Origin: an uncultured Christensenellaceae bacterium
Lineage (GTDB): Bacteria > Bacillota > Clostridia > Christensenellales > Borkfalkiaceae
Length of the DNA: 15,316 bases
Direction of reading: 5' to 3'
Assembly (NCBI GenBank): GCA_910588615.1
Contig: CAJUOI010000037.1
Span: forward strand, 1 to 15,316
Each line of letters begins with the position of its first letter. Position 1 is the stretch's first letter. Below, in pieces: positions 8,226 to 15,298 of this stretch. Under the pieces are notes generated by a model. It saw nothing but the letters and a program-made list of their open reading frames with translations. It made no database searches and was not told the DNA's origin. A program made the position numbers and the translations under genes.

Positions 8226-10736
8226 ATGGAACAAATTATTTACGGCAACATTCGCGTACAGCTTTTAAGCGAAAATATCGTGCGCATCGAATACGGGAAA
8301 AACGGTGCATTCTGCGACGAAAATACGTTTTTCATTCCGAACAGAACGGCGTTTACGAGCGGCGTTTCGTTTACGCAGGAGGTGGGCGTAATTTGCTTTG
8401 GTGAATATGTTTTGTATCTTCCCGCAAACGCGCAATCGCTTAAAGGCGTGCGGTTGGAGAAAAACGGAAAGAAAGTTTATACATACGAAAAACTTGCCAA
8501 CAGCGGCGAGCTGCCTGCTTTGGATCAAACGCCCGAGGTGTTCGCGCTCTCGGATACACCGCGGATTATTGTCCCCGAGGGCGGATATTCCAAAGAGCGC
8601 AAGGGAGAGTATGTCGTCGAAGAAAACGTTGAGGATATTTATTTGCTGCTCTGCGAGGGTGACGCGAAAAAGCTGCGCAAGCTTTTCGTGGAGCTCACGG
8701 GCAAGTGCGAGCTTGTGCGTCTTTCCACGCTTGGCGGCTGGAACAGCAAGTACTATGCCTATTCGGAAGAGGAAGCGAAACAGTTGATTTTAAATTACGA
8801 AGCGCACGAAATCCCGCTCGACGTCATGGTGATCGATACCGACTGGCGCAGTTGCGAAAACGGTTGGGGGTATGACATCAACGAAAAGCTGTTCCCCGAT
8901 ATGCCTCGGTTTTTAAACTTCGCGCACGAGCACGGCGTGGAGGTAATGTTCAACGACCACCCCGAACCCGTGGACGGCAAACAGGTATTCGCGCCCGAAG
9001 AAATAGCTTATCGCGAGAAGAATTTACAGGCGATTATGGATTTGGGTCTGGACATATGGTGGTACGACAGAAATTGGGGTACTCACCTTGTTTCTCCTAC
9101 CGATAATATGTATTGGGAAACGTTGGGTTTGTATCTTTTCGAGGATATAACGCAGCACCATTGGCAAAAGCAGTCGGGCAGTAAAAATATTTATCGTCGC
9201 CCCGTTGTTATGGGCAATGCGGTCAATATTATAAACGGCAGATATATGGGCATAACGGACAGCGCGTCGCATCGCTATTCCGTGCAATGGACCGGCGATA
9301 TTTCTAGCAGGTCGGATTCGCTTGCTAACGAGGTTGAAAGTTTAATCAAATGCGGCAACAACTGTATTCCGTATATTAATTCGGACTGCGGCGGACATCT
9401 TGGCAATCCCGATAAGGAACTGTTTATCCGTTGGATGCAGTTCGGAACTTTGTCGCCCGTGTTCCGCCCGCACTGCACAAATGTTGTCGAGCGCTTCCGC
9501 GACCCGTGGTCGTACGACGAAGAAACGCTCGATATCGTTCGTGAGTACAACAATTTAAGATACCGTTTATTGCCCGTAATTTATAAAAGTGCGTACGAAA
9601 GCTATGAGAGCGGTCTGCCCATATTTAAAGGATTGGGCTGGGAATATCCCGCAGATAAGCGTTCTTTGAGGTGTAATAGCGAGTACTTGCTAAGTGCAAA
9701 TATCATAGCCCGCCCCGTGACCTACGGCAAGCCCGTCTGTCTGGATAAAAAGGATTATCTTGCGCCCGTCAAAGCTACGTACTATAACGGCAGAGAGCTT
9801 AAAGGCGAGCCCATAGCAACCGCTGAGTACGATGCTCTGGATATGGTGTTAAACCATACTTCGCCGGAGGCGGGTGTGCCCGTTTACGATTTTTCGGCGA
9901 GATTTGAGGCGGAAATCAAGCTTGATTCCGATCGCGAACTGTTCATTTCCTGCGACGACGGAGCAACGGTATGGATAGACGGCGAAAAGGTTTTGGAAGA
10001 TAAAACTCTGCACTCTGCACTAACTTTTCCGTTAAAGAAAATAAAAGGCGGAATAGTTTACAAAATAATGATTGATTACTTTCAGGCGGGTGGTGAAGCC
10101 TGTTGCGGACTTTTCTGCGCGGAGCTTCCCAAGGACGGTAAAATAGATACCTATCTTCCCATAGGCAAGTGGATAGACGCATTCAACGGCAATGTATATG
10201 CGGGCTGCAAGACGGTGTCGCGCGAATACGGCTTGCGTGAAATGCCGTTATTCGTGCGTATGGGTGCGCTCATACCGCTTGCGTACGAGGCGCAAAATAC
10301 GAAGATTCAAAAGTGGGATAAGCTCGTTTACGATTTCTACCCCTGTAAAGATGCGTCGGACAGCGGTTATCTCTATGAGGACGATGCCGAAACGACGGCG
10401 TATAAGTCGGGGCAATTCAGAAAGAGCGCGTACGAAGCTTATTATTGTGAAGATTGCAACGCCTTTGTCATAAAGCTCCACGCGGCAGAGGGCAAATTCG
10501 AGGGCGAAAAGTGTTTCGATAAGCGCGAAATCACCGTTAAATATCACCTGTTAAAGGGCGTTGAAAGCGTTCGGAAAGTGACGGTAAACGGCGAAGAAGT
10601 CGGTTATAAAAAGACAAAAAAGGACGAAGCGTTGTTTCCGCTGAATACGTCGGACAGCGCGTCAGACAGCGGTGTAATATCTGTTCCCCTGCAAACAGAC
10701 GTAAACAAAGAATACGAGATTAGATTTTATTTATAA
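8226..10736 (+). CDS. GH31 alpha-glycosidase with inserted PA14 domain
   Basis: This 836-residue protein is a retaining exo-alpha-glycosidase of GH31. It has an N-terminal beta domain (about 1-165) and a TIM barrel with 'PLDVMVIDTDW' near residue 200. The predicted nucleophile is D281 in 'DIWWYDRNWG' and the acid/base is D358 in 'QWTGDISSRSD'. The classic GH31 nucleophile motif is WxDxNE; here the final Glu is replaced by Trp, so this is not an ordinary alpha-glucosidase and the sugar specificity (glucose, xylose, galactose or other) is open. A PA14 domain interrupts the C-terminal beta region at about 515-632: 'ATYYNGRELKG' opens it and 'SCDDGATVWIDGEKV' is its core. PA14 in glycosidases often shapes or extends the active site. 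There is no signal peptide. The ribosome site AGAGGA (8211-8216) lies inside the end of the GH42 gene, indicating translational coupling. The following gene starts 8 nt after its stop. Confidence 0.92.
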   Translation: MEQIIYGNIRVQLLSENIVRIEYGKNGAFCDENTFFIPNRTAFTSGVSFTQEVGVICFGEYVLYLPANAQSLKGVRLEKNGKKVYTYEKLANSGELPALDQTPEVFALSDTPRIIVPEGGYSKERKGEYVVEENVEDIYLLLCEGDAKKLRKLFVELTGKCELVRLSTLGGWNSKYYAYSEEEAKQLILNYEAHEIPLDVMVIDTDWRSCENGWGYDINEKLFPDMPRFLNFAHEHGVEVMFNDHPEPVDGKQVFAPEEIAYREKNLQAIMDLGLDIWWYDRNWGTHLVSPTDNMYWETLGLYLFEDITQHHWQKQSGSKNIYRRPVVMGNAVNIINGRYMGITDSASHRYSVQWTGDISSRSDSLANEVESLIKCGNNCIPYINSDCGGHLGNPDKELFIRWMQFGTLSPVFRPHCTNVVERFRDPWSYDEETLDIVREYNNLRYRLLPVIYKSAYESYESGLPIFKGLGWEYPADKRSLRCNSEYLLSANIIARPVTYGKPVCLDKKDYLAPVKATYYNGRELKGEPIATAEYDALDMVLNHTSPEAGVPVYDFSARFEAEIKLDSDRELFISCDDGATVWIDGEKVLEDKTLHSALTFPLKKIKGGIVYKIMIDYFQAGGEACCGLFCAELPKDGKIDTYLPIGKWIDAFNGNVYAGCKTVSREYGLREMPLFVRMGALIPLAYEAQNTKIQKWDKLVYDFYPCKDASDSGYLYEDDAETTAYKSGQFRKSAYEAYYCEDCNAFVIKLHAAEGKFEGEKCFDKREITVKYHLLKGVESVRKVTVNGEEVGYKKTKKDEALFPLNTSDSASDSGVISVPLQTDVNKEYEIRFYL

Positions 10737-10744
10737 GGTAGCTT

Positions 10745-12502
10745 ATGCGTTGGTATATTGCCGAAAACAAAAAAAGAATCGCAAGCGAAAACTTCGAGGG
10801 GCATTCCGACCGAATCGAAATGGGCGGAGAGCAAGTCGCCTGCGCCGTAACCTACGGCGTAAAGTGTGGCGAGCCGTATTATAAACGGCAGTTTGCGTTT
10901 CCCAATTTCCGCACGCAACCGAATAACACTTGCGCAACCTATTATCCCGAAACGGATAAAAGTCCGATTATTTTCCAGACAAAGGAAACGTTCGGACGGG
11001 TGGAATTCGACGGGGTGCTTTCGGTGTGCTCCCGCGCGGGCGAATTGACGGTTGTGCGCAGATTTTTTCCGTCCGTGGAATTGCCCGTTTTTTACGAGCA
11101 GATAGAGCTATGCAACAGCGGTAAAAATCAAGTTTTTGCAAAGTGGGATGAGCTTAAAAGAATCGATTTGCGCCTTACCTGTGAAGGCTATGTCCATTTT
11201 GAATGTTCGTGCAATACTCCTTGCCGTCCGATAAGGGCAGGGGAGCGGATAGCTCTAACGTTCGCGTATACGGTGCGGTATGCGAACAAGGATATCCCGC
11301 GCGAAAGCGCCCCGCTTGAAAAACGGCGTGCCCGTGTGGAAGAGATTATGGCGCAATGCGATATGACCACGGGGAACGAAATTGTGGACACCATGTTCGC
11401 GTTCTCCAAGCTCCGTGCGGCGGAAGGACTGTGCCGCACGATCAACGGGCTTATCCATAACCCCGGCGGGCTTGCCTATTATGCGGCGATATGGTGCAAC
11501 GATCAATGCGAATACGTCGCCCCGTGGTTTGCGTTCACAGGCGATAAAAAAGAGGCGGAGGCGACCCGAAATATATACGGTTGGTATTATCCGTATTTTA
11601 ACGATGAGTATTTGCCCATTCCCAGCAGTATCATTTGCGGCGGTAAGGATAACTTCGGTTGCGCAGGCGACAGGGGCGACGCGGAAATGTATTTATACGG
11701 GCTTTCGCGCGTGTTGTTGACGCAGGGGAAACACCCGAACGCAGAGCAGAAAAAGGCGCTTGATTGGTGCGTTGAATATATCCGCAGAAATCTTACAGCG
11801 GACGGCGTAGTTTATTCGGACAGCGATGAGTTGGAAAACAGAATTTCGTCGGGTGTCAACCTGAACACTTCCTCGCTTGCCTACGGCGGGTTGGGGTATT
11901 ATGCAATTCTGTTAAAACGTATGGGCAAGAATACCGACGAGGTACTTGCGCTTCAAAAGACGATCGAAACGGGAATCGAAAGCTACTTCGGCGGAGAGGT
12001 ATCGGGGTATCATACCTATCACTATCACAAGGGGTGCGATGAAATTCGCGCCTGGAATTGCCTTCCCGTATATATGGGTATCACGAACCGCGCGAAGGAT
12101 ACGTTAAAAAGTATCGACGAAAAGCTGTGGGTAAACGGCAGCTGCCGCAGTACCGAGGGTGAAAAGATTTTGTGGGACAGGAGCGCACTGTATTATATCA
12201 TGGCGCTTTTCCGCGCGGGCGAACAGGAAAAGGCTTGGACAAAGCTGAAAGAATACAGTGAAACGCGTCTTTTGGGCGACCACGTTCCTTATGCGGTGGA
12301 AGCGTATCCCGAGGGCGGAATGCGGCACCTATCCGCAGAAAGCGGACTTTATTGTCGCGTGTTTACGGACGGACTTTTGAATATTTCTTTTAACGAAAAG
12401 GGCTACACGGTAAACGGCAATTTGCCCGACGAGATAAAAGCGGTTACGGTAAAAAATATTTATTTGAACGGAAAAGCAGAGGAAATCTATGTTAAACGGT
12501 AA
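10745..12502 (+). CDS. Unassigned probable (alpha/alpha)6 six-hairpin glycosidase
   Basis: I do not recognise a named family for this 585-residue protein. Residues about 1-200 are beta-rich. Residues about 200-540 are helix-rich with repeated aromatic and acidic segments typical of six-hairpin glycosidases: 'LAYYAAIWCNDQCEYVAPWF' (D253, E256), 'CAGDRGDAEMYLYG', 'DELENRISSGVNLNTSS' and 'PYAVEAYPEGGMRHLSAES'. A short C-terminal beta segment ('GYTVNGNLPDEIKAVTVKN') ends in the style of GH78/GH95-type enzymes. The conserved acidic residues are candidates for catalysis, but none can be assigned with confidence. There is no signal peptide, and the many Cys fit a reducing cytoplasm. The start ATG 10745 has AAGG (10735-10738) overlapping the GH31 stop, and its end overlaps the GH78 start by 14 nt. 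A role in cutting the same glycan as its neighbours is inferred from position and fold. Confidence 0.75.
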   Translation: MRWYIAENKKRIASENFEGHSDRIEMGGEQVACAVTYGVKCGEPYYKRQFAFPNFRTQPNNTCATYYPETDKSPIIFQTKETFGRVEFDGVLSVCSRAGELTVVRRFFPSVELPVFYEQIELCNSGKNQVFAKWDELKRIDLRLTCEGYVHFECSCNTPCRPIRAGERIALTFAYTVRYANKDIPRESAPLEKRRARVEEIMAQCDMTTGNEIVDTMFAFSKLRAAEGLCRTINGLIHNPGGLAYYAAIWCNDQCEYVAPWFAFTGDKKEAEATRNIYGWYYPYFNDEYLPIPSSIICGGKDNFGCAGDRGDAEMYLYGLSRVLLTQGKHPNAEQKKALDWCVEYIRRNLTADGVVYSDSDELENRISSGVNLNTSSLAYGGLGYYAILLKRMGKNTDEVLALQKTIETGIESYFGGEVSGYHTYHYHKGCDEIRAWNCLPVYMGITNRAKDTLKSIDEKLWVNGSCRSTEGEKILWDRSALYYIMALFRAGEQEKAWTKLKEYSETRLLGDHVPYAVEAYPEGGMRHLSAESGLYCRVFTDGLLNISFNEKGYTVNGNLPDEIKAVTVKNIYLNGKAEEIYVKR

Positions 12503-14888
12503 ATTTATCGGTGTAAGTGAAAAGACGGGTGTGTTCGCCGTCGAAAAAAAGTTTACGGCGCATGCGGGCGAAAAAGCGGTGCTTAAAGCAACTGCTTTGG
12601 GATTGTATTTTGCCGAATTGAACGGTGTTCGCGTGGGCGATGCTTACTTAGCGCCCGGCTGGACTTCGTACAACAAAATGCTGCAGGTGCAGGAGTACGA
12701 CGTTTCCGCGCTCTTGAAAGAGGGTGAAAACGTTTTGTCGCTTACCGTAGGCGAGGGCTGGTATTGCGGCGGACTCACTTGGGAGCAAAAGCGGAATCTC
12801 TACGGAAAGCAGTCGGCAGTCTGCGCTGATTTGATTTTTGCGGACAGGACGGTTTCTACGGACGAAAGCTGGACGGCGCAGGAAAATTATATCCGCGAGA
12901 GCGGGATTTACAACGGCGAAACGCAAGACTTTACGGCGGTTTTGAAACCGCTTACCGTCTGTGAAGCCGCCTTCGAGAAAAGCGTGCTTGTGCCGCAGAT
13001 TTCCGAACCCGTGCGCAACATAGAACGGCTTGCGGTAAAGAAAATCATACATACGCCCGCGGGCGAGCTTGTTTATGACTTCGGGCAGAACATGGCGGGC
13101 GTGGTGGAAATAAAAACACCCGAGAATTTCGACGGCACGCTCTCGTTGCAATTTGCCGAAATTCTGGTGAACGGGAATTTTTATACGGATAATCTGCGTT
13201 CTGCCAAAGCGACGGACAAATTCACGGTGAAGGGCGCAAAAGCGCTCTGCCCCGAATTTACCTTTCACGGTTTCCGCTATATGAAACTGACGGGCGCGGA
13301 GCTGCCCAAAGAAAACGTGACGGCAATTGTGAGGCATACGGATATGAAACGCGCAGGGCATGTGCGAACGAGCAACGCGCGTTTCAACCGTTTGATGGAA
13401 AACGTAGTATGGGGACAGAAAGGCAATTTTGTAGATATTCCCACGGATTGTCCGCAACGTGACGAACGCTTGGGATGGACGGGGGACATTAACGCCTTCT
13501 GCACCACGGCGGCATATAATTACGATATCCGCGCGTTTATGAAAAAATGGCTTGCGGACGTGCGCAACGATCAAACGGAGGACGGAAGAATCCCGCACGT
13601 TGCTCCCGACGTATTTCGCGGCGAGAACGATAGCTCCACGGCGGCGATGTGGTGCGACGCAATTACGATGGTATCGTGGAAGTTGTATGAAATATACGGC
13701 GACAAAAGTTTTCTTTCCGAAAACTTCGGTGCGATGAAAAAGTTTATTTTCGCCCGCGAACGGAATATGCAGAACGGATTGATCGCACAGGGATTCGAAT
13801 GGGGCGACTGGCTTGCGCTCGACAACGAGGCGATTATCGGCAACGGGGTGTTCGGTAGGACGGATCCTTATTATATCGCAAACGTTCTGCATGCTCATTC
13901 GCTGAAAATCGTAGCAAATACGGCGAAACTGTTGGGTGATCAAGAGGAAGCAGTCTATCGGAAAAAATACCAAGCGCATTTAAAGCGGGTGCAGGAAGAG
14001 TATTTCACGGCGGGCGGCAGACTTTGCTTGGATACGGTCACGGCGCAGATGCTTGCGCTGCATTTTGCAATCGCGCCCGAAAAACACCGTGCAAATCTTG
14101 CAAAGACGCTCAACGAAAACGTAATAAAGCACGGCTGCCGCGTCGTGACGGGCTTTGTCGGTACGCCGTTTTTGCTGTTTACACTTGCAGACAACGGTTA
14201 TATGGGAACCGCACAAAAGGTGCTCATGAATAACGCCTATCCTGGTTGGCTGTACGAAGTGGACATGGGTGCGACGACGATATGGGAACGCTGGAACAGC
14301 TTAATGCCCGACGGCACGCCCAACCCCGACGGAATGAACAGCTACAATCACTATGCCTACGGTTCTGTTATGGAGTTCGTCTACCGCAGAATTGCGGGAA
14401 TCGAGGCAACGGAAGCGGGATTTAAAAAGATAAGAATTGCGCCCAATCCCTGCAAGGGGCTTGCGAAGTTCAAAGCAGAGTATGAGAGCGTGAAGGGCAA
14501 AATCGTTTCGGCCTACGCACAAAAAGGCGGCAAAATCAAATTCACGGTACAAATCCCAGAAGATGTGGAAGCGGAAATCATTCTGCCGAACGAACGGTCT
14601 TTAAAAGCGACGGGCGGAAAGTACGAATACGAGCGCGCATGGGAAAATCTCGAATCTGAGCCGTTCACGCCCGAAAGCTATGTGACGGAAGTGTTCGATA
14701 ACCCCAAAGCGGTGCAGGCGTTTAACGAGGTATTCGGCGACATTTTCACGGGCAGCGAAATCGCCTGGATGAAAAACGAACCCAAAACGCTCGGCTTTAT
14801 GGCGTGGTTCCGCGATTCGGAAGGAAAAATAAAACTTTCTGATTTTCCAGATATGTTGAAAAGAGCGAACGAATTATTCTTAAAGTGA
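12489..14888 (+). CDS. GH78 alpha-L-rhamnosidase, cytoplasmic
   Basis: This 799-residue inverting exo-enzyme would remove terminal alpha-L-rhamnose. Visible parts are an N-terminal lectin-like rhamnosidase domain (about 17-150, 'LNGVRVGDAYLAPGWTSYN', 'VGEGWYCGGL'), a concanavalin-like domain (about 185-285, 'VYDFGQNMAGVVEI'), a six-hairpin catalytic domain (about 285-640) and a C-terminal beta domain. The hallmark 'DCPQRDERLGWTGD' gives general acid E326, and 'TTIWERWNS' gives general base E600. Residues about 718-799 form an extra, helix-rich tail beyond the usual fold. There is no signal peptide. ATG 12489 has AGAGGA at 12478-12483 inside the preceding gene and overlaps it by 14 nt, so translation is likely coupled. 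The TGA stop is embedded in GTGA, which looks like the start of a former downstream gene. Possible substrates are rhamnogalacturonan side chains or rhamnosylated plant glycosides. Confidence 0.95.
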   Translation: MLNGKFIGVSEKTGVFAVEKKFTAHAGEKAVLKATALGLYFAELNGVRVGDAYLAPGWTSYNKMLQVQEYDVSALLKEGENVLSLTVGEGWYCGGLTWEQKRNLYGKQSAVCADLIFADRTVSTDESWTAQENYIRESGIYNGETQDFTAVLKPLTVCEAAFEKSVLVPQISEPVRNIERLAVKKIIHTPAGELVYDFGQNMAGVVEIKTPENFDGTLSLQFAEILVNGNFYTDNLRSAKATDKFTVKGAKALCPEFTFHGFRYMKLTGAELPKENVTAIVRHTDMKRAGHVRTSNARFNRLMENVVWGQKGNFVDIPTDCPQRDERLGWTGDINAFCTTAAYNYDIRAFMKKWLADVRNDQTEDGRIPHVAPDVFRGENDSSTAAMWCDAITMVSWKLYEIYGDKSFLSENFGAMKKFIFARERNMQNGLIAQGFEWGDWLALDNEAIIGNGVFGRTDPYYIANVLHAHSLKIVANTAKLLGDQEEAVYRKKYQAHLKRVQEEYFTAGGRLCLDTVTAQMLALHFAIAPEKHRANLAKTLNENVIKHGCRVVTGFVGTPFLLFTLADNGYMGTAQKVLMNNAYPGWLYEVDMGATTIWERWNSLMPDGTPNPDGMNSYNHYAYGSVMEFVYRRIAGIEATEAGFKKIRIAPNPCKGLAKFKAEYESVKGKIVSAYAQKGGKIKFTVQIPEDVEAEIILPNERSLKATGGKYEYERAWENLESEPFTPESYVTEVFDNPKAVQAFNEVFGDIFTGSEIAWMKNEPKTLGFMAWFRDSEGKIKLSDFPDMLKRANELFLK

Positions 14889-15009
14889 GATATTATTTTA
14901 TATTCGGCATGGCGATTTTGTTTACGATTCCAGTCTGACGCCGCTCGGACGAAGGCAAGCGGAGGCGGTTGCCAAGCGGCTGTCGCTCTACGGGATAGAC
15001 GAAATTTAA
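14885..15009 (+). pseudogene. Truncated, frameshifted remnant of a histidine phosphatase (phosphoglycerate mutase family)
   Basis: A GTG at 14885 overlaps the GH78 stop as GTGA and begins V-R-Y-Y-F-I, the usual opening of these proteins, but that frame then runs into TGA at 14936. In another frame, codons from 14905 read 'RHGDFVYDSSLTPLGRRQAE' and continue as 'AVAKRLSLYGIDEI' to TAA at 15007-15009. RHG is the phosphate-binding motif and 'LTPLGRRQAEAVAKRL' is the family's conserved first helix. The two frames join if two extra bases (TT near 14903) are removed. The alternative start in the second frame would be ATA (14890), which is not a normal initiator. Only about 40 of the usual 150-200 residues remain. 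The cut falls exactly where the family normally continues with 'YSS', so the gene was severed rather than merely mutated. Confidence 0.8.
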
Positions 15010-15104
15010 AAGTGATAGTATGGACATAGCTTCGCGGATTGAGTAAAAACGAAACGTTAAGCTGAATTTCATACTGGTAAAAGCTATAATCCGAAAAAAG
15101 ATAC
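15010..15104 (+). other. Non-coding stretch with a perfect -10-like hexamer
   Basis: There is no credible reading frame. TATAAT at 15085-15090 matches the sigma-A -10 consensus, but the bases 16-18 nt upstream (around 15061-15068) are a poor -35. If it is used, transcription would begin near 15097, just before the first hairpin, giving a very short structured RNA. Two complementary pairs are also present: AGTATG 15017-15022 with CATACT 15070-15075, and ATAGCTT 15026-15032 with AAGCTAT 15081-15087. They are not mutually nested. Low confidence for any function. Confidence 0.3.
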
Positions 15105-15167
15105 AAGCCGAACAGTAGCAATACGCCTACATGAAAGTAGGTCGAATTTGCTATGTTCGGCTTTTTT
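15105..15167 (+). terminator. Hairpin 1: long stem-loop with T-run
   Basis: AAGCCGAACA (15105-15114) pairs perfectly with TGTTCGGCTT (15154-15163). Inside, TAGCAA (15116-15121) pairs with TTGCTA (15148-15153) and CCTAC (15126-15130) with GTAGG (15137-15141), around the loop ATGAAA. TTTTTT at 15162-15167 follows directly, so it has the form of an intrinsic terminator. An A-rich run at 15094-15099 precedes it, so it may also work on the opposite strand. It would end read-through from the glycosidase genes. Confidence 0.8.
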
Positions 15168-15195
15168 ACTTTCCTGCCCGATGGCGTATTGCTAC
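15115..15195 (+). promoter_or_regulatory. 13-bp long-range complementarity that would disrupt both hairpins
   Basis: GTAGCAATACGCC (15115-15127) in the 5' arm of hairpin 1 is the perfect reverse complement of GGCGTATTGCTAC (15183-15195), which spans one arm, the loop and part of the other arm of hairpin 2. Pairing these would break the inner stem of hairpin 1 and nearly all of hairpin 2, so two alternative RNA folds exist. This could be an antiterminator-type switch or the signature of a structured repeat element. It matches no riboswitch class I know. Confidence 0.5.
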
Positions 15196-15212
15196 GCTGT
15201 CGGGGATTTTTT
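15177..15212 (+). terminator. Hairpin 2: second stem-loop with T-run
   Basis: CCCGATGGCGTA (15177-15188) pairs with TACGCTGTCGGG (15193-15204) over the loop TTGC. This makes a 12-bp stem with two G-U pairs, followed by GA and TTTTTT (15207-15212). Its form is that of an intrinsic terminator only 13 nt downstream of hairpin 1. Two in a row is unusual for simple termination. Confidence 0.72.
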
Positions 15213-15217
15213 ATAAA
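15189..15217 (+). promoter_or_regulatory. Candidate sigma-A promoter for the right-edge gene
   Basis: TTGCTA (15189-15194, 4 of 6 to TTGACA), a 17-bp spacer, then TATAAA (15212-15217, 5 of 6 to TATAAT). The -35 sits in the loop of hairpin 2. Transcription would start near 15224, giving a leader of about 75 nt before the GTG at 15299. Confidence 0.5.
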
Positions 15218-15262
15218 ATAATTTTTTAGCTGTGAAATAACCTTACGCAACGCTTATCCAAA

Positions 15263-15292
15263 ATGGTGGCAGAAAAACGAAGAAGGAGGTGA
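15263..15292 (+). other. 9-codon Arg-rich mini-ORF overlapping the ribosome site
   Basis: ATG at 15263 reads M-V-A-E-K-R-R-R-R and stops at TGA 15290-15292, inside the ribosome site of the next gene. No clear ribosome site precedes it. It could be a leader peptide coupling translation to the next gene, but the run of Arg codons is partly a by-product of AAGGAGG itself. Weak. Confidence 0.2.
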
Positions 15293-15293
15293 T
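15283..15293 (+). promoter_or_regulatory. Near-perfect anti-16S ribosome binding site
   Basis: AAGGAGGTGAT matches the complement of the usual 16S rRNA 3' end over eleven bases, much stronger than the sites of the other genes here. It fixes GTG 15299 as the probable start of the next gene. Such an extreme site suggests a highly translated product or one under translational control. Confidence 0.75.
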
Positions 15294-15298
15294 ATCGG

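Noticed and set aside
12648..13979. 443-codon open frame on the minus strand
   Set aside because: It lies wholly antisense to the GH78 gene, whose motifs are unmistakable. The translation is low-complexity in style (many Arg, His, Phe) with no recognisable domain, as expected of a codon-bias shadow.
15105..15204. Integron attC recombination site or insertion-sequence end
   Set aside because: The palindromic arms do not carry the GTTRRRY / RYYYAAC core boxes, and no integrase, transposase or target-site duplication is visible. The T-runs favour an RNA role.
14678..15250. 190-codon minus-strand frame covering the right-hand hairpins and the end of GH78
   Set aside because: It runs through two terminator-like hairpins and the antisense of GH78. 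The Phe/Leu-rich N-terminal part reflects the T-runs and stems. It is most likely spurious, although such frames can be annotated repeatedly if the RNA element is a dispersed repeat.
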